A stretch of DNA of 10,092 nucleotides from Ilumatobacteraceae bacterium. GTDB taxonomy: Bacteria > Actinomycetota > Acidimicrobiia > Acidimicrobiales > Ilumatobacteraceae. The notes beneath the pieces were generated by a model, which made no database searches, was not told where the DNA came from, and saw only the letters and a program-made list of their open reading frames with translations. The stretch lies in assembly GCA_016463105.1 (NCBI GenBank), contig JAEMRY010000049.1, forward strand, positions 1 through 10,092. Reading direction: 5' to 3'. The translations under genes were made by a program, and so were the position numbers. Positions within the stretch are counted from its first letter, which is position 1. Each line of letters begins with the position of its first letter. This document shows, piece by piece, positions 1 through 5,010 of the stretch.

Positions 1-665
1 TAGCTAGCTCGCATTTCAAGTTTTTGGCGAATCAAGATTCGATAGCGACGATCATGTTGTTCGATCCAGCCAAGTCGAATGAAACTTGCAATTGCCTTGT
101 TAACTCTTTCACGAGAAGCGCCGACCATTCCGGCAAGTTCTTCTTGAGTGATCGGCAAAACAAATTCGTCTTTACCGTCGGATAACTCAAGTAACCGCTT
201 CGCAGTTCGGCCAGTCACATCTAAGAACACACTGTCAGAAAGAACTTCGTCCATAACTCGCAACCTTGTAGCGAGCAACTTAGTAACGCCCCAGAGCATC
301 GACGGATTTGATTGCAAATGTTTGCGCACAATCAAATATGGAATCTGCAGTACAGATGATGGCTCAATCGCTCGAGCCATTGCACTTCGCTTGCCATTGT
401 CAAGTAATGCAAGTTCGCCAAACAAGTCGCCGCGCTCCATTAAAGCAAGCATGCTCTCGCGACTATCTAACGGACGGTTGCCGATCGCAATCGCGATTCG
501 TCCAGATAACACGATGTACATAAATTCTGGAGTGTCGCCCTCGTTAAACAGCACATCACCACGCTGTAGGTTTTTTGTTTCACCGCTCGCCGAAATTAGA
601 CCAAGTACATCGGCTGGTGTTTCTGCAAAGAATGCACTACCTGCAAGAAGTTCTTCGTGTGCCAT
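1..665 (-). CDS. Crp/Fnr-family transcriptional regulator (GlxR-like), 3' end at window edge
   Basis: A DNA-binding regulator with an N-terminal cyclic-nucleotide-binding domain and a C-terminal winged helix-turn-helix. Reading back from ATG 665 gives 221 codons. The last two visible bases are TA, so a stop may fall exactly at the edge; actinobacterial GlxR proteins are about this long. Residues 10-115 form the cNMP beta-barrel, with a phosphate-binding-like cassette GEL (83-85) followed by Arg93-Ser94, as in cAMP-binding Crp proteins. An FLDVTGR segment (147-153) leads into the helix-turn-helix at about 173-195 (TQEELAGMVGASRERVNKAI), whose SRE recognition core is typical of Crp. ATG 665 is the first start matching the family N-terminus, with AAGGG just upstream. 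The gene is divergent from ispD with a 24-base gap. cAMP binding is inferred from the cassette. Target genes cannot be read from the window. Confidence 0.9.
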   Translation of the reverse strand, partial: MAHEELLAGSAFFAETPADVLGLISASGETKNLQRGDVLFNEGDTPEFMYIVLSGRIAIAIGNRPLDSRESMLALMERGDLFGELALLDNGKRSAMARAIEPSSVLQIPYLIVRKHLQSNPSMLWGVTKLLATRLRVMDEVLSDSVFLDVTGRTAKRLLELSDGKDEFVLPITQEELAGMVGASRERVNKAIASFIRLGWIEQHDRRYRILIRQKLEMRAS

Positions 666-681
666 AAGCCCTTGACGGTAC

Positions 682-687
682 TACCCT
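682..687 (+). promoter_or_regulatory. Candidate -10 box for ispD (TACCCT)
   Basis: TACCCT fits the actinobacterial TANNNT -10 pattern. Its predicted start, near 694, falls just inside the reading frame beginning at ATG 690 and two bases before an in-frame GTG at 696. If real, ispD would be near-leaderless from GTG 696. The box is the opposite strand of the Crp-gene -10 box, shifted by one base. No good -35 box is seen. Confidence 0.25.
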
Positions 688-711
688 AAATGAGCGTGAA
701 CACCGTGCCAA
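683..711 (-). promoter_or_regulatory. Sigma-70-type promoter of the Crp-family gene
   Basis: On the minus strand a -35 box TTGGCA (706-711) lies exactly 17 bases from a -10 box TAGGGT (683-688). That predicts a start near 676 and an 11-base leader containing AAGGG before ATG 665. The promoter sits inside the first codons of the divergent ispD gene. The -35 box overlaps one arm of the inverted repeat at 707-725. The boxes and spacing are seen; activity is inferred. Confidence 0.45.
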
Positions 712-1352
712 CTCAACGAGTTGGCGAAAAGATTTGGACGATCGTCGTCGCTGCTGGCTCAGGCACTCGGTTTGGTAGCCCAAAACAATTTGAACTAATT
801 AATGAGCGTCGGGTCGTGGATTGGGCCGTAGAGACAGCCCGCGCCTCAAGCGACGGTGTGGTTGTGGTTTTACCAGCGGCGCAAGCGCAACGCGAGGGAG
901 GCGTAGTCGGCGGATCGACGCGAAGTGCCTCGGTTCGTTGCGGCTTGGCGGCGGTGCCGTCGGATGCAACGATCATTTGCGTTCACGATGCTGCTCGCCC
1001 GTTTGCTTCAGAATTCTTATTTCACGAAGTCGTAGATGCTGTTTGTGCGGGTGCTGATGGCGCAGTGCCGGGGCTACCAGTAGTCGACACTATTAAATTT
1101 ATTTCAAGTGACAATGTCGTGATTTCAACTCCAGATCGTTCACAAATCGTTGCCGTGCAAACACCTCAAGCATTTCGCGCAAATGTTTTACGAGTTGCAC
1201 ATTCATCAAATCCAGAAAGCACCGACGACGCAACATTGGTCGAAACAAATGGTGGTCGTGTTTTGATTGTTCACGGTGACCCTCTGAATCGCAAGTTAAC
1301 TACACCTGAAGATTTGAACTGGGCTCGCGCAATTACCCGCGGCGAAGTGTAA
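690..1352 (+). CDS. ispD: 2-C-methyl-D-erythritol 4-phosphate cytidylyltransferase
   Basis: Cytosolic enzyme of the MEP isoprenoid pathway. It joins MEP and CTP to give CDP-methylerythritol and pyrophosphate. The 220-residue protein is slightly shorter than E. coli IspD and carries all the signatures. These are the nucleotide loop AAGSGTRFGSPKQ (21-33, Arg27 and Lys32 equivalent to the catalytic Arg20 and Lys27 of E. coli), GGSTRSASV (74-82), VHDAARP (98-104), VDTIK (132-136), Arg150 before VQTPQAF, TDDATLVE (178-185) and DPLNRKLTTPEDL (197-209, Lys202). ispF follows after 10 bases, so the two are probably one transcript. The start is uncertain: ATG 690 has no Shine-Dalgarno sequence, and GTG 696 or GTG 705 would also keep the domain intact. 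An 8-3-8 inverted repeat lies in codons 6-12. Function is secure. Confidence 0.95.
   Translation: MSVNTVPTQRVGEKIWTIVVAAGSGTRFGSPKQFELINERRVVDWAVETARASSDGVVVVLPAAQAQREGGVVGGSTRSASVRCGLAAVPSDATIICVHDAARPFASEFLFHEVVDAVCAGADGAVPGLPVVDTIKFISSDNVVISTPDRSQIVAVQTPQAFRANVLRVAHSSNPESTDDATLVETNGGRVLIVHGDPLNRKLTTPEDLNWARAITRGEV
707..725. repeat. Perfect inverted repeat (8-bp arms, 3-nt loop) at the ispD 5' end
   Basis: GCCAACTC-AAC-GAGTTGGC is a perfect 8-3-8 inverted repeat. It overlaps the -35 box predicted for the divergent Crp-family gene and would form a hairpin at the start of ispD mRNA. It could be an operator, an RNA hairpin affecting ispD translation, or chance. It does not match the classical Crp consensus TGTGA-N6-TCACA. 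Confidence 0.5.
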
Positions 1353-1355
1353 GGA
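1351..1355 (+). promoter_or_regulatory. Ribosome binding site of ispF
   Basis: AAGGA overlaps the last two bases of the ispD stop codon and lies 7 bases before ATG 1363. It supports that start and coupled translation. It is the clearest Shine-Dalgarno sequence in the window. Confidence 0.55.
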
Positions 1356-1362
1356 TTTAGTA

Positions 1363-1854
1363 ATGACGATGCGAGTTCGAGTTGGGCAAGGCTTTGATAT
1401 TCACCGCTTCGTTGACGAATCAGATACAAATCGAAAACTGATTTTGGGTGGCGTTCATTTTGTTAACGAACGAGGACTTGTTGGCCATAGCGACGCTGAC
1501 GTCATCGCGCATAGCGTCGCCGAAGCAATTCTTGGAGCATGTGGACTCGGAAATATCGGCGAGCACTTTGCTGATACTGATCCAAAATGGAAAGATGTTG
1601 ACTCACTGCAAATTCTTGCCAATGTTTCAAAAATGGCTCGCGATAATAATTTTGAAATTGGCAATATTGACTGCAGTGTCGTCTGCGAACAACCAAAAAT
1701 TTCGGTTCATCGAGACGAGATGCAAAAAAAGTTGAGCGCCGCCGCAGGTGCACCCGTAACTGTCAAAGGTCGTCGCGCCGAAGGTCTTGGGTCACTGGGT
1801 CGTAGCGAAGGAATCGCATGTTGGGCAGTAGCCGTGGTGACACAGAATGCTTAG
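1363..1854 (+). CDS. ispF: 2-C-methyl-D-erythritol 2,4-cyclodiphosphate synthase
   Basis: MEP-pathway enzyme, a homotrimer in the family, that cyclises CDP-methylerythritol 2-phosphate and releases CMP. At 163 residues it has the usual length. Visible motifs are GQGFDIHRF (8-16, metal ligands Asp12 and His14), GHSDADVIAH (41-50, third ligand His50), GNIGEHFADTDP (63-74), DCSVVCEQPKI (103-113) and the C-terminal GLGSLGRSEGIAC (141-153). One oddity: the usual Thr-rich CDP-contacting stretch (ATTTE in E. coli) reads GRRAE here (136-140), keeping only the Glu. A clear AAGGA supports ATG 1363. The gene lies 10 bases after ispD and 9 before the rRNA methyltransferase, as expected for one operon. 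Confidence 0.95.
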   Translation: MTMRVRVGQGFDIHRFVDESDTNRKLILGGVHFVNERGLVGHSDADVIAHSVAEAILGACGLGNIGEHFADTDPKWKDVDSLQILANVSKMARDNNFEIGNIDCSVVCEQPKISVHRDEMQKKLSAAAGAPVTVKGRRAEGLGSLGRSEGIACWAVAVVTQNA

Positions 1855-1863
1855 TTTTTAATC

Positions 1864-2757
1864 ATGGCTCAAGATCGAAATAGGCGACCAAACAATCGCA
1901 ATAAAAGCACTGGCCGAAATCCAAATAGCCCGAAGCGAATAGATCTATCTAGGCGTCCTAATCGATCTGAACGAGGTGGCAGTCGACCTGTTCACAAAGA
2001 ACATGGTCTTGGCGGTGAACAGATTGAAGGCCGTCAAGCGGTTAGAGAATTATTGCTCGGGGCACGACGTAAAGTTCGTGAAATCTGGATTGCAAACGAC
2101 ATCGAGAGCAGTCCAGTGATTGACGACATTTTAGAGATCGCGCGTGATCAACGAGTTCAAGTGATGAACGTTTCACGACGCGAAATAGAACGCGAAGCTC
2201 GAAGCGAAGCGCCGCAAGGAATTTTGGCAAAAGCCGCACCACTAGAAGAAACTTTATTGGCTGATCTTTTAATTGCTCCACGCGACAAACCACTTTTATT
2301 GGTGGCAATCGACGGAGTTACCGACCCAGGCAACCTCGGAGCAATTTTGCGATGCTGCGACGGCGCCGGAGTTAACGCCGTGGTTCTGCCACGTCACCGC
2401 GCCGTTCACATAACTCCAACTGTGGCGAAGTCTTCTGCTGGCGCAATCGAATATTTAAATATGTGTGTCGTCGGTGGACTTCCAAGCGCGTTATCTGAGA
2501 TGAAAGCTGCGGGCGTGATGGTCGTTGGTTTGGATGATGCTGCAGAAAAAAGTATTTTCGAACTCGGATCAACAGCCAGTGATTCAATCTGTCTTGTGCT
2601 CGGTGCTGAAGGACCAGGTTTGTCAAGACTTGTGCGCGAGAGATGTGACTTACTTGTCAATATCCCAATGCTTGGATCGTTATCTTCTTTAAATGTTTCG
2701 GTTGCTGCAGCTTTGGCGACTTACGAAATCGTACGAATTCGCAGAAGTTCTAAATAA
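1864..2757 (+). CDS. rlmB: RlmB/TrmH-family 23S rRNA (guanosine-2'-O-)-methyltransferase
   Basis: SPOUT-class methyltransferase that transfers a methyl group from S-adenosylmethionine to a ribose 2'-OH. By family it acts on 23S rRNA at the position equivalent to G2251 of E. coli. The 297 residues divide into three parts: a basic, Arg/Asn-rich disordered tail (1-50); a SpoU substrate-binding domain (51-130); and the knotted SPOUT domain. The three SpoU motifs are intact: DGVTDPGNLGAILR (150-163), LVLGAEGPGLS (244-254, Glu249) and IPMLGSLSSLNVSVAAA (267-283, Asn277). No Shine-Dalgarno sequence is seen before ATG 1864, so translation is probably coupled to ispF, 9 bases upstream. In Mycobacterium the related cluster has cysS between ispF and this gene; here it is absent. 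The rRNA target is inferred from family and context. Confidence 0.9.
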   Translation: MAQDRNRRPNNRNKSTGRNPNSPKRIDLSRRPNRSERGGSRPVHKEHGLGGEQIEGRQAVRELLLGARRKVREIWIANDIESSPVIDDILEIARDQRVQVMNVSRREIEREARSEAPQGILAKAAPLEETLLADLLIAPRDKPLLLVAIDGVTDPGNLGAILRCCDGAGVNAVVLPRHRAVHITPTVAKSSAGAIEYLNMCVVGGLPSALSEMKAAGVMVVGLDDAAEKSIFELGSTASDSICLVLGAEGPGLSRLVRERCDLLVNIPMLGSLSSLNVSVAAALATYEIVRIRRSSK

Positions 2758-2798
2758 ACGCAATCAGCCGATAAACGCCATACTCCGAATAACTGCCG

Positions 2799-2804
2799 TA
2801 CACT
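2799..2804 (+). promoter_or_regulatory. Candidate -10 box of the tRNA-Thr gene
   Basis: TACACT fits TANNNT and would start transcription near 2811, 12 bases before the mature tRNA. It lies in the loop of a small inverted repeat (GCCGT/ACGGC, 2795-2810). No convincing -35 box is seen. The remaining sequence between the rlmB stop and the tRNA (2758-2822) shows nothing else. Confidence 0.25.
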
Positions 2805-2822
2805 GACGGCGAATAAAAACTC

Positions 2823-2894
2823 GCCGGGGTAGCTCAGTGGCAGAGCAACCGCCTTGTAAGCGGTAGGTCGTGGGTTCAATCCCCACCCTCGGCT
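2823..2894 (+). tRNA. tRNA-Thr (anticodon TGT)
   Basis: A full cloverleaf of 72 bases. The acceptor stem GCCGGGG pairs with CCTCGGC (2887-2893, one G-U pair). The D arm is GCTC/GAGC, and the anticodon stem ACCGC/GCGGT encloses loop CTTGTAA, giving anticodon TGT, which reads ACA (Thr). The T arm is GTGGG/CCCAC with loop TTCAATC. Discriminator base 73 is T. The 3' CCA is not encoded (CAG follows), so it must be added after transcription. Confidence 0.95.
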
Positions 2895-2948
2895 CAGCCA
2901 AATTTTGCTTAGACCAAGCAGTGTCGCTATTGCTGTAAGCCAATAAGG

Positions 2949-2954
2949 TAAGTT
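2949..2954 (+). promoter_or_regulatory. Candidate -10 box of the LytR_C protein gene
   Basis: TAAGTT predicts a start near 2961, two bases before ATG 2963, which would give an almost leaderless message. An AAGG at 2945-2948 is too far from the ATG to be a normal Shine-Dalgarno sequence. No clear -35 box. Read-through from the tRNA promoter is an alternative. Confidence 0.22.
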
Positions 2955-2962
2955 AAATAGGC

Positions 2963-3571
2963 ATGAACCAAGATCCATCTCGCCCGCGCAGACGAACTTC
3001 TGAAAGTCAGCCTCCTCGGGGTGCATCAAATGTCAACTCGACTTTGTCGATCATCATCGCTGTACTCGCAGTTTTGCTTGGATTTTTTATCTTGCGCGAT
3101 ATTCGCAGCGACCAATCTGGTCAGACTTTGCCAGCAGAATCAAACAATACAGTCGCACCGACTGACACAACACCAGTTGAAGTTCCAGTAGCAACAACTC
3201 TCGTTTTAACAGCTTTCAAAATTCAAGTTGCGAACGCTTCTGGTATGTCTGGCACCGCTGGGCAACTAACTACTGAGTTGCAAGGTCGTGGCTACATCGT
3301 TCAACCTGCGATGAACAAGAGTGAGATCACGCCAAAACAAACTATGACTGTTGTTTATTACCTGCTCGGTAGCGAAGCAGCCGCTGCCGCAGTGGCTAGC
3401 GAACTTGGTGGAGTTGGAATCGCCGCAATGCCTGAACCAATTCCGACAGAGACAGGCAAACTTGGTGAAGCCAGTGTGTTGATTCTTCTTGGTAGCGATA
3501 TCGCTGGCAAACCACTTGGTACAGGCGCAGCGGCAGTAGTGCCGGTCGCGCCAACAACTACAACTGGTTAA
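2963..3571 (+). CDS. Membrane-anchored LytR_C-domain protein
   Basis: A 202-residue single-pass membrane protein. A short basic N-terminus (RPRRR) precedes one hydrophobic segment at about residues 27-44. A Thr/Pro-rich linker (55-80) leads to a C-terminal domain at about 85-178. This begins FKIQVANASGMSGTAGQL and ends near ASVLILLGSDI, matching the LytR_C (cell-envelope-related, C-terminal) fold often found at the end of LytR-CpsA-Psr proteins. No LCP catalytic domain is present, so this is a stand-alone version, probably facing the cell-wall side with its N-terminus in the cytoplasm. Its exact role is unknown. It lies 68 bases after the tRNA and converges on glycerate kinase. Topology and domain are read from sequence; an envelope role is inferred. 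Confidence 0.8.
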   Translation: MNQDPSRPRRRTSESQPPRGASNVNSTLSIIIAVLAVLLGFFILRDIRSDQSGQTLPAESNNTVAPTDTTPVEVPVATTLVLTAFKIQVANASGMSGTAGQLTTELQGRGYIVQPAMNKSEITPKQTMTVVYYLLGSEAAAAAVASELGGVGIAAMPEPIPTETGKLGEASVLILLGSDIAGKPLGTGAAAVVPVAPTTTTG

Positions 3572-3572
3572 T

Positions 3573-3595
3573 TTAACAGGTTAAAAAACCTTTAA
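3573..3595. terminator. Candidate bidirectional terminator between convergent genes
   Basis: TTAA-c-AGGTT-AAAA-AACCT-TTAA forms an AT-rich hairpin of about nine pairs with one bulged C. It fills the 25 bases between the convergent stops at 3571 and 3599. On the minus strand the loop is a T-run, but no long T-run follows the stem on either strand. The stem is weak, so the call rests mainly on position. Confidence 0.35.
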
Positions 3596-3596
3596 G

Positions 3597-4586
3597 TTAT
3601 TTAGCAGCGCGCAAAAGTTGTAGCGCTGCTTGCTCAATGCATTGCAGCGGTTGTTGAATTGCATCTTCGCGACCAAATAGTTCAACAAGACTTACCGCAT
3701 CAATTCGACCGCGTACATCTTCGTGAATATCTCCACAGATAGCAGAGATGCGGATTTTTCGTTCAGCGGCAAGTTCTGACATTGATCCAACTACTTTGCC
3801 CGCAAAACTTTCGGTATCCATAAAACCCTCGCCAGTAATAATCAAGTCGACATCTTCTAATAATTCATCAAGTAAAACTTCTTCAGCGACAAGATCAAAG
3901 CCTGGTACAAGTTTTGCACCGAGTGCGGCAAGACCTCCAGCCAATCCCCCAGCCGCTCCAGCGCCAGACAACTTAGAAACATCCACGCCATGAGTCTCTT
4001 GATACATCTGGACAAGACGCTCGAGACGCGTGGTCAAAAACATCACCTGCGCGGGTGATGCACCTTTTTGCGGACCAAAAACTTTTGCTGCGTCAGTAAA
4101 CGGCGTCGTCACATCACACGCAACTACAAACTCAACACCCTTGAGCCGTGCTGGTGTTTGAATCGCACGCACTGCACCGAGCCCACCATCTGTCGTGGCT
4201 GATCCACCAAGACAAACGATGATTCGAGTTGCACCAAGATCTAACGCAGCATCAATAATTTCGCCGGTGCCCGTAGTTGAAGCAGCAACAGCATCATTTC
4301 TCTCGCTACCTCCTGCGAGCAATAATCCAGAAGCACAAGCCATTTCAATAATTGCAGTGCCGCGATGCAAACGCCAAGATGCATTAACTGGATCACCCAA
4401 TGGACCAGTGACAAGCGTCGTTCTATTTGCACCGCCGAGTACTTCGAGAGTTCCCTCTCCACCATCGGCAAGTGGACGTTCAATGCAATCATGACCGAGT
4501 TGCCAGCAAGCGTGACCAATCGCTGTTGCAACCTGTGCCGCAGTTGCTGTGCCCCGAAACTTGTCGACAGCCGCGAGCACTTTCAT
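3597..4586 (-). CDS. Glycerate kinase (GlxK/GarK type, PF02595-like)
   Basis: ATP-dependent kinase converting D-glycerate to a phosphoglycerate (2-phosphoglycerate in the GarK class), linking glyoxylate/glycerate use to glycolysis; cytosolic. Family motifs are DKFRGTATAAQVA (8-20, equivalent of the DSFKGS start), PLADGGEGT (38-46), CLGGSATTDGG (125-135), ACDVTTPF (156-163), VFGPQKGASPAQV (169-181) and TGEGFMDTES (251-260), where many homologues read TGEGR.D. At 329 residues it is shorter than the usual roughly 380. The missing part lies between the GGSATTDGG loop and ACDVTTPF, so a lid segment is trimmed; I believe short forms are common in actinobacteria. ATG 4586 has no Shine-Dalgarno sequence but lies exactly where a leaderless transcript would begin. 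It is divergent from the LysM gene. The phosphorylation position is not decidable here. Confidence 0.9.
   Translation of the reverse strand: MKVLAAVDKFRGTATAAQVATAIGHACWQLGHDCIERPLADGGEGTLEVLGGANRTTLVTGPLGDPVNASWRLHRGTAIIEMACASGLLLAGGSERNDAVAASTTGTGEIIDAALDLGATRIIVCLGGSATTDGGLGAVRAIQTPARLKGVEFVVACDVTTPFTDAAKVFGPQKGASPAQVMFLTTRLERLVQMYQETHGVDVSKLSGAGAAGGLAGGLAALGAKLVPGFDLVAEEVLLDELLEDVDLIITGEGFMDTESFAGKVVGSMSELAAERKIRISAICGDIHEDVRGRIDAVSLVELFGREDAIQQPLQCIEQAALQLLRAAK
4041..4060. other. Terminator-like hairpin inside the glycerate kinase gene
   Basis: CATCACC-TGCGCG-GGTGATG is a perfect 7-bp inverted repeat. On the minus (sense) strand it is followed directly by five T's (4036-4040). On the plus strand five T's follow after four bases (4065-4069). 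It encodes part of the conserved QKGASPAQV segment, so coding constraint may explain some of it. It has the form of an intrinsic terminator in both directions. Confidence 0.4.
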
Positions 4587-4592
4587 GCGTTC

Positions 4593-4598
4593 AGGTTA
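4593..4598 (-). promoter_or_regulatory. -10 box giving leaderless glycerate kinase mRNA
   Basis: On the minus strand TAACCT is followed by exactly six bases and then ATG 4586. The predicted start of transcription is therefore the A of the start codon. No Shine-Dalgarno sequence is present. A good -35 box is not seen. Confidence 0.4.
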
Positions 4599-4625
4599 GA
4601 TGACATTGCTGTCGCTAGTTAACTG

Positions 4626-4644
4626 TGATGCACGCCTAGCATCA
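4626..4644. promoter_or_regulatory. Inverted repeat overlapping the LysM-gene -10 box
   Basis: TGATGC and GCATCA form 6-bp arms around a 7-base spacer, in the short divergent region between glycerate kinase and the LysM gene. The right arm overlaps TAGCAT (4637-4642), a TANNNT box predicting a start near 4649, two bases before ATG 4651. The arrangement suits an operator, but arms this short arise by chance fairly often. Confidence 0.25.
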
Positions 4645-4650
4645 ATACCA

Positions 4651-5004
4651 ATGCTTCTCAAAGGTCGACTGCAGTGGTCGCTACTTGCGATCACTATTAC
4701 AAGTGGCATTTTGTCTCTTGTGTTTGCCCAACGTGGCGATGAGTCGTCGCCCCCAACAACTACCGCCGTTGCAGTTACAACTGTGCCACCAACGACAACA
4801 ATTTATGTTGCACCAGTGCGATACATAGTTCAAAGTGGTGACTCATTATTTGCCATTGCTTCAAAATATATGTTGGACATGAAAGCGTTAATGGAGATGA
4901 ACGGGATCACAGACTCTGATCATGTCGAAGCAGGTCAAGAATTAATTTTTCCACCAGCGACAGGCTTTGTGCCAGTAGCACCATCTACGACGATGAAACC
5001 ATAA
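4651..5004 (+). CDS. Small membrane-anchored LysM-domain protein
   Basis: A 117-residue protein. A short basic N-terminus (MLLKGR) precedes a hydrophobic segment at about residues 8-26, then a Thr/Pro-rich linker (32-55). A single LysM domain (57-101) runs from RYIVQSGDSLFAIASKY to HVEAGQELIFPP, followed by a short Pro/Thr tail. LysM binds N-acetylglucosamine-containing glycans, so the protein probably sits outside the membrane and contacts peptidoglycan. No catalytic domain is present. I chose ATG 4651 over the in-frame ATG 4600 for two reasons: the shorter form has the normal basic-then-hydrophobic start, and a TANNNT box lies just upstream. ATG 4600 would add 17 residues with no evident role and overlap the glycerate kinase -10 region. 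The stop is 6 bases from that of the convergent mutase. Function beyond wall binding is not known. Confidence 0.8.
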   Translation: MLLKGRLQWSLLAITITSGILSLVFAQRGDESSPPTTTAVAVTTVPPTTTIYVAPVRYIVQSGDSLFAIASKYMLDMKALMEMNGITDSDHVEAGQELIFPPATGFVPVAPSTTMKP

Positions 5005-5010
5005 CTTAAA

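Noticed and set aside
148..675. Long plus-strand open frame of 175 codons
   Set aside because: It is the antisense shadow of the Crp-family gene, whose minus-strand frame has full family motifs.
672..677. TTGACG resembling a -35 box before ispD
   Set aside because: The nearest TANNNT on that strand (682-687) is only 4 bases away, and nothing suitable lies at 16-18 bases.
2906..2920. TGCTT/AAGCA hairpin after the tRNA as a terminator
   Set aside because: Only five pairs and no T-run after the stem.
2887..2940. tRNA 3' end as a phage or island attachment site
   Set aside because: No integrase, no second copy of the tRNA 3' end, and both flanks are ordinary core genes.
2721..3029. Minus-strand open frame of 102 codons across the tRNA
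   Set aside because: Its middle is the antisense translation of the tRNA-Thr gene, a well-known artefact, and it overlaps the 5' end of the LytR_C gene.
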